The translations under genes were made by a program, and so were the position numbers. A DNA stretch of 48,744 bases from CAVZCK01 sp963798805 (lineage in GTDB: Bacteria; Pseudomonadota; Alphaproteobacteria; Rhizobiales; Rhodomicrobiaceae): NCBI GenBank assembly GCA_963798805.1, contig CAWCVC010000004.1, positions 1 to 48,744 on the forward strand. Reading direction: 5' to 3'. The notes under the pieces are model-generated. The model saw only the letters and a list, made by a program, of their open reading frames with translations, had not been told where the DNA came from and made no database searches. Within the stretch, counting starts at the first letter, position 1; each line of letters starts with the position of its first letter. Positions 19,102-29,896 of the stretch are shown here, piece after piece.

Positions 19102-20198
19102 GTCCGACCCGCCTACTTCACTATGACGTAATTGTTCCGCAGCAGAGCGAACGACTGCCGGTCTTCACCTTCGCGGCGAGGGCGACCGATGTCGCGCGCT
19201 TCGCGCGGATTGAGCGGGCTGGCCGCGATGAGGGTGGCATACTGAAGGGCTTCCAGCGCCCGCAAATCGCCGGACATATCCGCGAGATCAGGGACTACCT
19301 CGAAAAGCCGACCGCAATCCTTCCGAATCCCATCGTTGTCGCTTTCACCGGCGCCGCTGTACTTGAGCCGCTGCTGCCGCTCCACGGTGGCAACGGCGGC
19401 AGGTTTGGCAGGCTCACCATCGACGTGGGTGGCGGCCCGCCGGGCTGGATTGTCGATGGCCAGCAGCGTTTCACTGCGCTCAGCGAACTGCGTGGATGCG
19501 CCTTCGAGGTTCTTGTTTCGGGCTTTATTTGTGACAGCCTAGAGGAACTTCAGAAGCAGTTCATTCTGATCAACAACACCCGCCCGCTACCCAAGGCGCT
19601 CGTTTATGAGCTTCTGCCGCAGGTTAGCGACCTGCCACAGCGCTTGTCGAATCGTAGCCAGGCTGCATTGATGACTGAAGCACTCAACTTCCGGCCCGGC
19701 TCATCGCTACGGGGCCTCATCCGACAGCAAACGAACCCGAAAGGGATCATCCGAGACACGGTTCTTCAGCGCGTGCTTATGAACTCCCTAAGCGATGGCG
19801 CACTCCGCCTCCACGCAGACGACAACCGTTTGCTACTCGAGCGTGGGGTTAACCTCATCAGCGAGTTCTTCCACGCCGTAAAACACGTCTTCGAGGAGGA
19901 CTGGGAAGGGAAGACGCCGAAAACATCACGGCTAGTGCACGGCACAGGCATCATCGCGATGGGCTATGTTATGGAAGCGCTGCACATCATGACTGGTGCC
20001 GAGGAACGCGATGCTTTCGCCCGGGGTCTTCGGCTCTTGAAGGGACGAACCGCCTGGAGTTCCGGCGAGTGGGTGTTCGGCGACGAGCGCCGACGCTGGA
20101 ACGGCCTGCAGAACGTACCGTCCGATATCCGGCAGCTATCACTATACCTCGTCGGAGAACTCAAGCGGTCGCTGCCAAAAACTGCCGAGGCAGCGTGA
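19098..20198 (+). CDS. dpdB: DpdB (DGQHR/DndB-like protein), second copy
   Basis: 366 codons from ATG 19098, ATGA overlap with dpdA. It contains GWIVDGQQRFTALSEL, a preceding GFQRPQIAGHIREIRDYLEK and QFILINNTRPLPKALVYELL, the same block order as the first copy. The two proteins differ widely outside these blocks, as well as in the N-terminus. Either they form a hetero-oligomer with DpdA or each works with a different partner or target; neither is established. It is separated by four bases from queE, so it is part of the same operon. Confidence 0.85.
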   Translation: MSPTRLLHYDVIVPQQSERLPVFTFAARATDVARFARIERAGRDEGGILKGFQRPQIAGHIREIRDYLEKPTAILPNPIVVAFTGAAVLEPLLPLHGGNGGRFGRLTIDVGGGPPGWIVDGQQRFTALSELRGCAFEVLVSGFICDSLEELQKQFILINNTRPLPKALVYELLPQVSDLPQRLSNRSQAALMTEALNFRPGSSLRGLIRQQTNPKGIIRDTVLQRVLMNSLSDGALRLHADDNRLLLERGVNLISEFFHAVKHVFEEDWEGKTPKTSRLVHGTGIIAMGYVMEALHIMTGAEERDAFARGLRLLKGRTAWSSGEWVFGDERRRWNGLQNVPSDIRQLSLYLVGELKRSLPKTAEAA

Positions 20199-20202
20199 TA
20201 TC

Positions 20203-20838
20203 ATGGCATACTCTGTCAAAGAGATCTTTTACACATTACAGGGTGAGGGCCAGAATGCCGGCCGTCCGGCCGTTTTCTGCCGGTTCGCCGGCTGCAATCT
20301 CTGGTCTGGGCGCGAAACTGACCGCGCGAAGGCTGTTTGCACCTTTTGCGATACTGACTTCGTTGGTGTTAATGGTGAAGGCGGTGGGCGCTTCGGTACT
20401 CCTGGTGAACTTGCCGGCGCCATTGCCGTGTGCTGGCCGGTAACAAGAGATAAGCGCCGCTTTGTCGTGCTCACCGGAGGTGAGCCGTTGCTTCAGGTGG
20501 ACAGCCCGCTTATTGCGGCATTGCACGCCGAAGCGTTCGAGATTGCTATCGAAACGAACGGCACCATCGAGCCGCCACCGGGCATCGATTGGGTATGCGT
20601 CAGCCCCAAGTCTTCAGCACCCCTTGCGCTGAAATGCGGTAACGAACTCAAGTTCGTGTTTCCGCAGGCTGACACTGAGCCCGAGCACTTCGAGGGGTTA
20701 GAGTTCGATCATTTTATGCTCCAGCCCATGGACGGTCCGGCACGCGAGGTGAACACTGCAGCGGCGGTTGCCTACTGTCTTGCCCATCCTCGCTGGCGGC
20801 TTAGTCTTCAAACTCATAAACTGCTTGGAATACGATGA
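20203..20838 (+). CDS. queE: QueE, 7-carboxy-7-deazaguanine synthase
   Basis: 211 codons. A radical SAM enzyme that converts 6-carboxytetrahydropterin to 7-carboxy-7-deazaguanine. The cluster-binding cysteines are spaced Cx14CxxC (CNLW onward to CTFC), the spacing of the QueE subtype that differs from the standard Cx3Cx2C. EIFYTLQGEGQNAGRPAVFC at the start, LTGGEPLLQ and IETNGT are further family signatures. The stop overlaps the queD start (ATGA). Its presence inside the Dpd operon means that preQ0 can be made for DNA modification independently of the queuosine pathway of the host. Confidence 0.94.
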   Translation: MAYSVKEIFYTLQGEGQNAGRPAVFCRFAGCNLWSGRETDRAKAVCTFCDTDFVGVNGEGGGRFGTPGELAGAIAVCWPVTRDKRRFVVLTGGEPLLQVDSPLIAALHAEAFEIAIETNGTIEPPPGIDWVCVSPKSSAPLALKCGNELKFVFPQADTEPEHFEGLEFDHFMLQPMDGPAREVNTAAAVAYCLAHPRWRLSLQTHKLLGIR

Positions 20839-21188
20839 AACTTACTCAGGCATTTTCGTTCGAGGCCGCGCATCGCCTGCCGAACGTACCCGCAATCCAT
20901 CGCTGCCATCGGATGCACGGTCACTCTTATCGGGTGGAGCTTAGGATCGAGGGGCCGGTAAACCCAGAGACCGGGTTCGTCCTCGACTTCTTCGACATTG
21001 AGGCAGCCGTTGGTCCGTTACTGGAGCAACTGGACCACCACTGCCTCAACGAGGTTGATGGACTTGAGAACCCGACCGCCGAGAACATAGCGGTATGGAT
21101 TTGGACCCAAATTAAGCCAATTCTGCCGGAAACGGCGGCAGTCGTAGTTTACGAAACTCCCAATTGTTGGGCTGAATACGAAGGCTGA
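20835..21188 (+). CDS. queD: QueD, 6-carboxytetrahydropterin synthase
   Basis: 117 codons, a full-length member of the family. It converts dihydroneopterin triphosphate to 6-carboxy-tetrahydropterin. The zinc-binding histidines are seen in FEAAHRL and MHGHSY, the catalytic cysteine lies in HRCHRMHGHSY, and LDHHCLN, PTAENIAVW and the C-terminal Glu of VYETPNCWAEYEG complete the active site. ATGA overlap with queE. The substrate is made by GTP cyclohydrolase I, which is not encoded in this window. Confidence 0.94.
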   Translation: MKLTQAFSFEAAHRLPNVPAIHRCHRMHGHSYRVELRIEGPVNPETGFVLDFFDIEAAVGPLLEQLDHHCLNEVDGLENPTAENIAVWIWTQIKPILPETAAVVVYETPNCWAEYEG

Positions 21189-21205
21189 AGTTGAGGGCGC
21201 AGAGC

Positions 21206-21910
21206 ATGAACGGCAAGAATGCGATGGTTCTTTTTTCAGGCGGTCAGGATTCGACAACCTGCTTAGCATGGGCACTCGACCGGTTTGACCACGTGGAGAC
21301 CATCGGATTTGATTACAGGCAGCGCCACCGCGTCGAACTTGATATGAGACCGTCCGTCCTCGACGGTCTAAGACGCAAGTTTCCAATCTGGGCAAGCAAA
21401 CTCGGCGAGGACCACCTGATTGACATGGCGGTGCTCAGCCAAGTGAGCGAAACCTCGCTTACACGTGGTGGCGAGATCGCGATGCAGGCGAATGGGCTGC
21501 CGAACACCTTCGTACCAGGGCGCAACCTGCTGTTCCTAGTCTTTGCGGGCGCGATTGCCTATCGACGCGGGGCCAAACACCTCGTTACCGGCGTGTGTGA
21601 AACAGATTACTCTGGCTACCCTGACTGTCGCGATGACACAATGAAGGCAATGCAACTCGCCCTCAATCTAGGCATGGAGACGCGCTTCACCGTTCACACA
21701 CCGCTGATGTGGATCGATAAAGCAGAGACTTGGCAGCTTGCTCGAGACCTCGGCGGTGACACTCTTGTCAATCTCATCCGCGAGGCGACTCACACCTGTT
21801 ACAATGGTGACCGAACTCACTGTCATGAATGGGGATTTGGTTGCGGGGCATGCCCGGCGTGTGAACTGCGCGCTCAGGGATGGGAACGCTTCCGAACGTC
21901 GATAAGTTGA
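21206..21910 (+). CDS. queC: QueC, 7-cyano-7-deazaguanine (preQ0) synthase
   Basis: 234 codons from ATG 21206, with GAGG nine bases upstream; a TTG at 21191 in the same frame is less likely. An ATP-dependent enzyme that turns 7-carboxy-7-deazaguanine into preQ0. It has the N-type PP-loop SGGQDSTTC, the FVPGRNLLFL and TDYSGYPDCR segments and the zinc cysteines of the C-terminus (THTCYNG, then CGACPACELR). It is the last gene of the rightward operon and ends 28 bp before the convergent dpdD stop. Confidence 0.95.
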   Translation: MNGKNAMVLFSGGQDSTTCLAWALDRFDHVETIGFDYRQRHRVELDMRPSVLDGLRRKFPIWASKLGEDHLIDMAVLSQVSETSLTRGGEIAMQANGLPNTFVPGRNLLFLVFAGAIAYRRGAKHLVTGVCETDYSGYPDCRDDTMKAMQLALNLGMETRFTVHTPLMWIDKAETWQLARDLGGDTLVNLIREATHTCYNGDRTHCHEWGFGCGACPACELRAQGWERFRTSIS

Positions 21911-21938
21911 GGCCCGCGCCCTGAGTAGCCAAATTGCG

Positions 21939-24096
21939 CTAGCTCTCTCCGTCGCGCAAGTGGGCTTCGATGGCGCGCAAGATGCTCGAGAACCCGCGGC
22001 CCTGGGCGTAGAGCAAAGGCCGATTGGCTCGATGGTCTCGGATAAAGTCGGTTGCTGCGTGCTTGGCGGACTGCCAAGTCAGCACGAAAATGTCAGCATT
22101 CTCGGCAAGGGCTCGCAACCTTGCGCTTCCGACCTGGTCGGCGTTGCATTCAACGACCGCTGACGGCGCGATCTCCTCAATCGCCGCCTTAGCTTGTCTG
22201 CTCGACGTTTCAGTAAGTGTGTAGATAGCGATTCGCTTGCTAGCGAGCCGATCTGAATAGTGATCGCTGGGCGTCACGCTGGCGGGCAGGCCAAAGCTTG
22301 CGAACTCCCAGCCGAGTTCAACGCTCAAGCGGGATAAGGCACTGCGCTGTAGGCTGCTTAGCCTGCCATAGATTGGCGCCACCTTGGCCAGAGCAGCATG
22401 AAGAAAAGTTTCGCGTACGTCTGGAGACGACGCCCCAAAGCTAAGCAGGATTTCGATGATCTCGAGCAGCCAGTAGATCATCTCAACGCCGAAGCCTCGG
22501 CCGGCAAGCTCTTCGACATCCGAGATCAGGTCGCGATAGCTTTTCTCGTCCAATCCGGAGGCGAGCATTGCGTAGATTAGAAGTTGACTGGATTCATAAA
22601 TCCCGCGTCCTCGCGCCGAACTGAGGGCAAGCAAAGTCAGCAAATGCGAGTAAACTGGGACCACCGCGCTCCTTGGGAAAAGCGGGTCGCGTCGGAGCCA
22701 AGCCGTTATGAACGGAAGCGCATGCATCGTGCGCTCCGCCGCAAGCTCGAGACTGTTGCGCTCTGTCCAATGCGGCGACGAACCGCTGCACGACCACTGG
22801 GTCATCGAGTGCTTCACCGACTGGCCACTCGTCCATACCCTGGCGTGCGATATCTAGCGCATTGGAAAACGCAGGATCGCCGGCTTGCTCCAACCATTCC
22901 AACCAGTCGCGGGGCACACGCCCAGCCGGCAGTTCCTGCTGCAGTGCTCGCAGCAGCGTGCGAAAAGGCTCTGCCTCTCGGAGCCGACCGAAGTCGGTGG
23001 CATCCAGCTTCTCAAGGTTCGCGATCGCGCTGGCGACCGAGTCGAGACTTGACGCGGTGTCGAACTCCGTCAGAGCGTCGCGCGCTTCATCGATGGGGTT
23101 CGGTTGTACTTCGCGGATGCGGTCAACGGCCTCGAAATTAGAAGGCGCATCCACGACCTTGGTGGCGAGCCATCCAATCTGATCGTCACGGGTTGAAAGG
23201 GCATCGGTGAGATCGCGACGGCTCGGCGCAACCCAGGCTTCAAGTGCAAGGATCCGCCAGCCCCCCTGCATAAGCGTGACCGGTGCGGGCATGCCGAGCA
23301 TCGGGTGGGCAAGCGGTCTGACATGCTCTTCATAAGCTGCCCGCGTCGCATTCGCGTCACCCGAATCGAAGGCTGCTGCCAGGTGACCGCGATAAAGAGC
23401 CTCGAACAGGAGTGCGACAATCGCTGGCGGCTTACGAGCCTGGCAGAGGCTCGCAAATCCAGGCAGGTTGAGGATCGTCGGCCACTCATCGAACGCCGCG
23501 AGCAGTTGAACGTTGAGGAATTTGAGGTTGAGTGCGTCGAGCCGAAGTTCGGAGCGAAGCCGCTTCAGTAGGATCATCGCAGGCTCGCGCGCGCCGACGT
23601 TCAGATAATCTTGAAATTCAGCGAGCATCCAACTAGTCGGCTCTGGCGCGCGGCGCTGCAAAGTCGGCGCACGAGCAAGCGTACCGCGCAAGCACTCCAG
23701 GGCACGGAGTGCGGCGACCGTCCGCTTGGCTTCACTAGGCAGCCGCAAGACGGTTGCGGTGACAGGCCCAGCCTCTCGCACCAGGTCTGCAATTGGATCT
23801 TCTGCTGGTAAATTCACGGGCCGCCCGTCAAAGGAGGTGATCGTCGGTCCGGCAAATGCGACGAGTACTGGCGCGAGCCGTCGCCATTGGGCCGCAGTTG
23901 GGGCGGCCACATAGACATTAACCTCCCCCGTGTCTCGGACGGATGGGATCAGGGCGCCTGGAAAACCCGCGTCGACAACGGTCGCCAAGAGCGCCCGGCA
24001 CAGATCGGTGGCATCATGCGGAAGTCGATCGTAAGCGGCGGCGCCATGCAACCGGTCGCGAACGGCGATCGAGAGCTCTGGATCGGCTGCTATCAT
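21939..24096 (-). pseudogene. dpdD: DpdD-like protein, one frameshift
   Basis: Last gene of the leftward operon. The start at 24096 overlaps the dpdK stop (ATGA) and has GGGAGG upstream; an ATG at 24114 is also in frame. The first frame runs to about 22770 (VVVQRFVAALDRAQ); the continuation (NSLELAAERTMHALPFITAW) is in the next frame to the stop at 21939, so the gene would encode about 719 residues. The shift equals one extra base near 22755-22775. I see no catalytic motif. The sequence is Ala/Leu-rich and helical, with a C-terminal segment (RIAIYTLTETSSRQAKAAIE, then NADIFVLTWQSAKHAATDFI) that resembles a small Rossmann-like domain. The dpdD name is inferred from position after dpdK and approximate size. 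Confidence 0.6.
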
Positions 24097-24620
24097 CTCA
24101 GCAACTCCTCCCATTGCAACTCAAGCTGAATGCTTTGCTCTGCGATCGCGGCAGGATCAGTCCGAAGGACCAGATGCTCTCCGTTTACGGAAATGCCGTT
24201 CAAGGTCAGGTTCATGGAGCCGCTAAGGAAATAATCGGCACCAAGCAGGCCTTTGGCATGGAAGCTCTTTTCGATCGTCCATTTGAGGAGATCACCATGG
24301 CGCGCCTTAAGCGCCTTCAACCGAGCGACGAAGTAGTCGTTGTGACCATCCTCGCGAATAATGAGTCGAATGGCAGCGCCTCGAATAAGCAGTGCACGGA
24401 GGACGTGTGACAGGCGAATGGAAGCGGCCGGCCAATCCGGCTCCAGCGCCGCAAACTGGCGCGCCGAGTTGTCGAGGATCTCAATGTCCGAGATCCAGGC
24501 GAAGAACAGCCACAATTTGGGGCTAGGGCAGATCAACTCGGCTGCCAATAGGGTCTGGAGGAGATCGCGGACAGCCCGTGACTGCGCCGGTCCGTGGAGG
24601 TCGCGAGAGGGCGAAGCCAT
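24093..24620 (-). CDS. dpdK: DpdK, phospholipase D-like domain protein
   Basis: 175 codons from ATG 24620, which overlaps the dpdJ stop; the open frame extends further upstream, but only antisense to dpdJ. A single PLD-type HKD motif is seen in SFHAKGLLGADYFLSGSMNL (His-x-Lys, Asp and Gly-Ser-x-Asn). PLD-family proteins with one motif act as dimers, often as nucleases in defence systems. In the known Dpd restriction module DpdK is the PLD-family member and the best nuclease candidate. Intact, with no frameshift. Confidence 0.82.
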   Translation of the reverse strand: MASPSRDLHGPAQSRAVRDLLQTLLAAELICPSPKLWLFFAWISDIEILDNSARQFAALEPDWPAASIRLSHVLRALLIRGAAIRLIIREDGHNDYFVARLKALKARHGDLLKWTIEKSFHAKGLLGADYFLSGSMNLTLNGISVNGEHLVLRTDPAAIAEQSIQLELQWEELLR

Positions 24621-27600
24621 CAGACCTGCTCCCTTAAAGCAAGCGTCGCGAGCATATTCCCCTCGGCACGCTCCATCCGCTCGACCGCTGGAAAGAACTG
24701 AAGGAAACCAACATCGACTGGAGTAGCTGCCAGCCTCACTAATATATGGCGAAGGCCGGCTGCCGCGCTGGCCGTAGCACGCAAGCGGCAAACACCATGC
24801 GCTTCGAAGGCCGTCTGAAGCTGCATTTCCCAATCTGGATCCTCGAGATCAACCGTCGTGATTGAACCGGTGAGCAGCAAATGCCCTACAAGCCCAGGAT
24901 CGGTGGTTCGGGCTTGCCGATAAGGATGGTAGGCGTGAAGGACCTTCTGCCGAAGCTCGGCCTCTCGGGGCCAGAGCAATGTCATAAGAGCAGCATTGAT
25001 CGTCACATGATCAATGGCCGCCGCAGGGACTGTCGCCGACAAGAAACTCCGGACCGCAGGGGCGATCAGTCGATCCTTGCTGCAGATGAAGGCGAACTCA
25101 CGAAGGCCGATCGACAGCCCGAACTCGGCCTCGAGTGCGTCCCAGCGCTCCTGAAGCATGCGAAGCAACTGATCGAGTTCAGGTCCTGAGCCCGAGCGGA
25201 GCAGGCGCGTGTTGAGGGAGACGGTGAAGGCGTGACTGAGGTCGATCGAGCCTCTGGATGCGAGGATGGGCGATAGCTCATGCCAGTGGATCGCGCGCTC
25301 GGCATGTGAACTGGTCGAGCGAAGCTTGGCAAGGAGGCCGGCGATCTTGGTGTCAGTCTGTGCGAGGCTCAACACTTCGCGGAGGCTGCCATCGACCAGT
25401 TCGAGGTCCGTTGGAGCCAGCGCTGCCTCCAACGCGCTGAAGAATAGCCGCGGCTCGGCAGCGAAGCTTTCGGCAAATGCCTGTAGGACGCCAGCACCGC
25501 CAACGGTCAATTCGGTGATCCAGACGCGCGCAATGTCGGCCTGGGGCACCTGGTGAATGTCGACCAGTAGGGTGTCGACGGTCGCATGGCGAGGGGCAGC
25601 TACGGCGCAGGCCTGAAGCATCGCTTCCCCGAGCGTTTCGAGGACGGTTCGCCGCAGCCACGCACCGAAAGCCTCCTGATCTGGATTTGAGAGCTGCGCC
25701 GCAGTTGCGCGCAGCGCGTCGCGAACGACGGCCCGACCGAGTTGGACTGCAAGCGACTGTTGCAAACGACTTGAGCCTTGCGGACCCGACGCTCGCGCCT
25801 GGAGAGGGGGCGCATTGTCTGTATCGTCAGCCTCGTCTCCGTTCGCCTCCTCATCATCTGGGAGAGGCGGCGGCAATGCGCCGAAAATCTCGTTCATCGC
25901 GCTCTGGAGCGTTGCATGGAGATGCGGCTCCGCAAGTAGATCGGCCGCTACGGCGCCAATGGATCGGCTGCTCGCTACGGCGTCGGACAGGAGCGCCGAG
26001 ACAAGAATCTGGAAGAGCCAGTCGCGCTGAAAGCTGTTCAAATCTTCAGGCAGCGAGGTGTCCGTCAGAAACCGGTCACGCGCATGAGCCAGCTTGCTGC
26101 TCGCCAAGAGCCGCGGCGGCAGCCCACTCTCGATGAGACGGCCCGCGGCCGGAAGCTCAAGATCAATATAGAAACCGTCGAACTCCCAGCTCGAAGCCGA
26201 GCGCCGCACGCCGACCGTCATCGCTCCTGAAATGAAGCGTGACTGGAAAGTCGTCCTGAAGCGTGCGGATATTCGCATTCACGGTCGGAGCGAAGCGCCT
26301 GACGCTGACGCTCGCCCGAAACCGGTGCAGGTGGAAGCCGACCGCCTTAACATACGTGTGCCATCGCGTCCGGGGCGGCACGCGTACAATCAGAGGATCT
26401 CCGTTCGGCTCGATATCAGTCCGCCAACTCAGGTGCGCATTGCTGCTGGGGAGTGCGTCGGTGCGCGCAGCGCGCTGAAGGCGCACTTGCCATGGCCTGA
26501 AGACGAGCAGCGGATCTTCCTCTGCGTCATCATTGCAGCGCGCTAGGAAGCTGCCGACAAACTCATTCTCCTCAGCATAATCGCTGATGCGTAGCTGTTG
26601 GATGGGCATTGACGGGTCAACCGGCACCCAGTGCGACAATCCTCCTCGTTCAAAGGCGAAACGCCGTGTCACACGCCCAGGCGCCAGCTGATTGAGAGCT
26701 TGCAATATCGGCACCATCTCAACCCGCTCCTCGTAGTGAACAGTGGCAGGCGGAATGATGACCCGGACTTCAGGAAGGTTCAGGTCGCTAAAGAGGGTCC
26801 GCGGCACAAAGTCAGGTAGCGGGTGGTAATCGATCTGGAGATCAAATTCGCGCGCGCCATCTGGGAAAGCGAGTTGCCAATGTCGGAATAGACGGCGGAC
26901 GAGGGTCGGGACTGCTTCCAAGAGGAGCGAGCGGGGCGCTTCCCATAAAAGCATGTCGACCGTTTGTGTATCGAGCGCGAGTGCACCTTCAAGATAGGTT
27001 CGCAAGTTGCATAGCGCTGCCTCGTCACCCTGGATAACTTGGGTCAGCAGTTTTTTCGCGGCCTCAATGACCAACTTTTCCGGTGCCGACGGATTTGGCA
27101 CTGGCCGGCTCAGAAAATTCCAGAACCAGCTCTTCTCGAATCCAGCAGTCCGGGCAGCTAGCCAATCGATCAATGCAAAGACAGCCTGGATCTTCAGGAC
27201 ATAGGGGTTATGAATAGGGAGGTGCTGCGGTTCGAGCGTTGGATCGAACAGGTGCTCGTAGGCCTGATAGAAGCTGCGGTCACGTCCATAATCGGAAAGC
27301 ACGGTAAGCGTGATGGGGCGCATCCGCCGATCCCGTCCCGCACGGCCCTTGCGTTGCAGGAAAGACGCCATTCCGCGCGGCGCCTTGTGTTGGATGACGG
27401 CACCAACCTCAGGATCGTTAAATCCGACCTCGAGGGCGGCGGTCGCGACGACGATGTTGGCGCTCTGGTTGACCCCCGCGTCCTGCGATGTGGTACGACC
27501 AACCACTAGACGGCGATTGAGCGGGTGGCCAATTTCTTCGCATAGTTTCCAGCGTTGACCTTCGAGGTCGCGTAGAGCAGCGTCAGGGCCTGCACTTCTC

Positions 27601-29183
27601 AAGTTGGCAAGCGGATCGCGCTGCTGATCGGCTTTGCCGAAGATAGTATAAGCTTCAGCATCCTTGAGATCATCATAGAGACGGTTGGTGACGTCGAGAT
27701 CGTCGGTGAAAAGGAAAGCCCGACTGCCGAAAGCGCCCATCGAGACTGGCTGGCCAGGTGGATCGAGGGTGCGTGGCAACAGCATCGATGATTGAATTGT
27801 CGTCGAGAGCAGCGAAGCGCGCGATGTAGGGTCGCCGCGAAGCAGAATTTGATATTCGGCTCCTTCTTCCTCATACTCGTCCGCTGCGGGTGTGATCTCG
27901 ACGACTTGGTCCGGGGCCGCACCGGTCAAGTCGGCGAAGAAGCGTGTCGCGTCGCCAAGCGTGGCCGAAAGACCAGCCCAATGGATCGGGACACCGAGAA
28001 GATGACGCCAGCGGCGGAGCGTTAGCGCCACCTGTGCACCGGCTGTGCCTTCGTAGGTGTGGACCTCGTCGAGCAGTGCAAAAATGGGCTTTCTTTTCGA
28101 AGCGGTTCCAACGCCGAAGAGCCCTCGCATCCATTGATCGGAAAGACGTTGGTTCAGGATTTCGGTTGTCGTAAATAGGATGTCTGGTGGCTCCTCCTGT
28201 ATTCGTTGCCGCGTGAGCAGCAAATGGTCATCGGAGATGACCTCGCCACATCCAGGACGAATGCAAGTGAGCCGCTCGCGCGCAGTTTCTAGGTCTGTGG
28301 CGCGCCACGCAAGGTCGGCGTCGCATGTTGGACAGCGGAGCCACGGGCATACAAAATCCGGGCCTCGCGAACGCCATTCACGCCGGACAAGCTCGTCTCG
28401 GTTCGCCGATCTCGGCGTTCCCTTGAACAGCGCACCTATACGGAGCGCTCTCCGGCCGTGTTCACGGAGTGGCGCATCAATCCCACGAGCCATGCGGTAC
28501 GCTTCGGCGAACTGGTCTTTCAGCAATTCAATGCGCGGGTAGATCGCAATCGCTTTGACGAAATGGGTGGCCGAAATGGCTTCACCAATCCTTATCATCG
28601 CGGGGAGGTAGAACCCAATCGTCTTGCCACTGCCGGTACCGGCGGTCACTATCGTGCCACCGTCGGGGCCGGGCTCTGCAAGTCGGAGCAGTGCGCGCTC
28701 CTGAAAGGCTGCAAACTTCATCCCCGGGCGAGAAGTGAGCGCGTCCCAAAGCGCCTTACGCACTGCGGTCGGTACAATGATTGCACTTGCGTCGGTGACT
28801 ATGTCGGCGGGGATACGATCGCGGCGGGGGAAGCGGCGCGGTCGGCGGTCGACCCTGAAATCGGCGACCAGACGGGGTGCGCTCTGCCAAGGCTTGTTGG
28901 AGAACAACTGACGCGAGGCGACCAGCAACCGCATCATCTCTGCAAAGCGTGATCGAATCCGGACGCCGCCGTCCACCGACCTGATTTCGAAGATCAGCTT
29001 TGCTTCGATCAGTTCTTCGACAAGATCGTAGCCTCGGCCGTCGCCGCTGATTTGATCGGCCAGGCCGAATGTTTCATCCTCGCTGAGCGAGCCCTCCGTG
29101 TAGCCCCATTCCAGCGACCGCATCTCAGTCGCCTCGATGCGATCGAGCAACTGGAGGGCCTTCGATGTAGGTTCCATCGGCAT
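24620..29183 (-). pseudogene. dpdJ: DpdJ, DEAD/DEAH-family helicase, one frameshift
   Basis: A single gene of about 1520 codons split by one shift. The N-terminal frame runs to about 26230 and has Walker A TAGTGSGKTIGFYLPAM, a four-cysteine zinc-like site (CPWLRCPTCD and CIRPGCGEV), the DEVH box LLDEVHTYEGTAGAQVAL, GLSATLGDATRF and motif VI FLQRKGRAGRDRRM. The continuation (SGAMTVGVRRSASSWEFDGF) is in the next frame to 24620; it is helical, with an acidic Asp/Glu-rich linker (DDEEANGDEADDTDNA). The switch equals one extra base near 26222-26240. The start is taken as ATG 29183; a TTG at 29189 overlaps the dpdI stop. DpdJ is one of three helicases in the Dpd restriction module. Confidence 0.82.
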
Positions 29184-29185
29184 GG

Positions 29186-29896
29186 TCAAATTCGGATTCG
29201 GAAGGCGCCAAGGAGATTGCGCTGAGTGAGCCAGTTATGCACCTCGTCAGTTAAGCTGTCGAGCGGAGCCCCTTCGGCGGCGCAAACTTTCAGGAACCTG
29301 ATCACCGAGTCCGGGACGCCGTCGGCTGTCAATTCCTCCCACGCGGATCGATGGGCGGCGACGAACTCCTTCAGCCGCAAAACGCTCGCTTGTGGATCCG
29401 CCGGGATCGTCGAGGCGAGTGTTGCGATCTCCGACCTGTACTGGCGCATCCGCGCGATGATTGGCTTGAACTGTGGAATGGCAGCTAAGGCCTTCAATAT
29501 CTCTTCCGAATATCCATCGCTGTGGGCACTAGTGTACGCGCGCCATGATTCCAGCATCGCCTTTTCAGCAGCGTCATGAATGGCGATAAGTCGCGCGGTG
29601 AACTTATGTTTGAGATCGAAAGGCGGATCAGTAAGGACATGCGGGTTGGCCTGAACTGCGGCCCGAAGAGTGCGCGCACGCTCAGCGAGCGTTGCACCCT
29701 CGATAGGCACAAACGCAACAGGCACGCCAGCGCTCCGAAGTCTTCCAAGCAGATCGCGCGTGCGCTCGAACTGAGTTGCGATTTTGCTGAACTGGGTTGC
29801 CCGAGTCTCGAAGAAGGCCGCTTCTTCGGCTGTACCCTTTAGTTGATTATATTGGGCGATTCTTGTGGAGAGTCCGGCCGCGCGCTCAAGCAGCAT
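29186..29896 (-). CDS. dpdI: DpdI-like protein of the Dpd restriction module
   Basis: 236 codons from ATG 29896, selected by a GAGGAGG six bases upstream (the open frame extends to TTG 29911). The product is helical and rich in Ala and Arg, with coiled-coil-like stretches (AAFFETRATQFSKIATQFER and IIARMRQYRSEIATLASTIP). No catalytic motif or membrane segment is visible. It overlaps dpdH by 11 bases and ends just before dpdJ. The name rests on position between dpdH and dpdJ. Intact. Confidence 0.55.
   Translation of the reverse strand: MLLERAAGLSTRIAQYNQLKGTAEEAAFFETRATQFSKIATQFERTRDLLGRLRSAGVPVAFVPIEGATLAERARTLRAAVQANPHVLTDPPFDLKHKFTARLIAIHDAAEKAMLESWRAYTSAHSDGYSEEILKALAAIPQFKPIIARMRQYRSEIATLASTIPADPQASVLRLKEFVAAHRSAWEELTADGVPDSVIRFLKVCAAEGAPLDSLTDEVHNWLTQRNLLGAFRIRI

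Noticed and set aside
21911..21938. A bidirectional terminator between queC and dpdD
   Set aside because: The 28-bp gap shows no stable hairpin or U-run.
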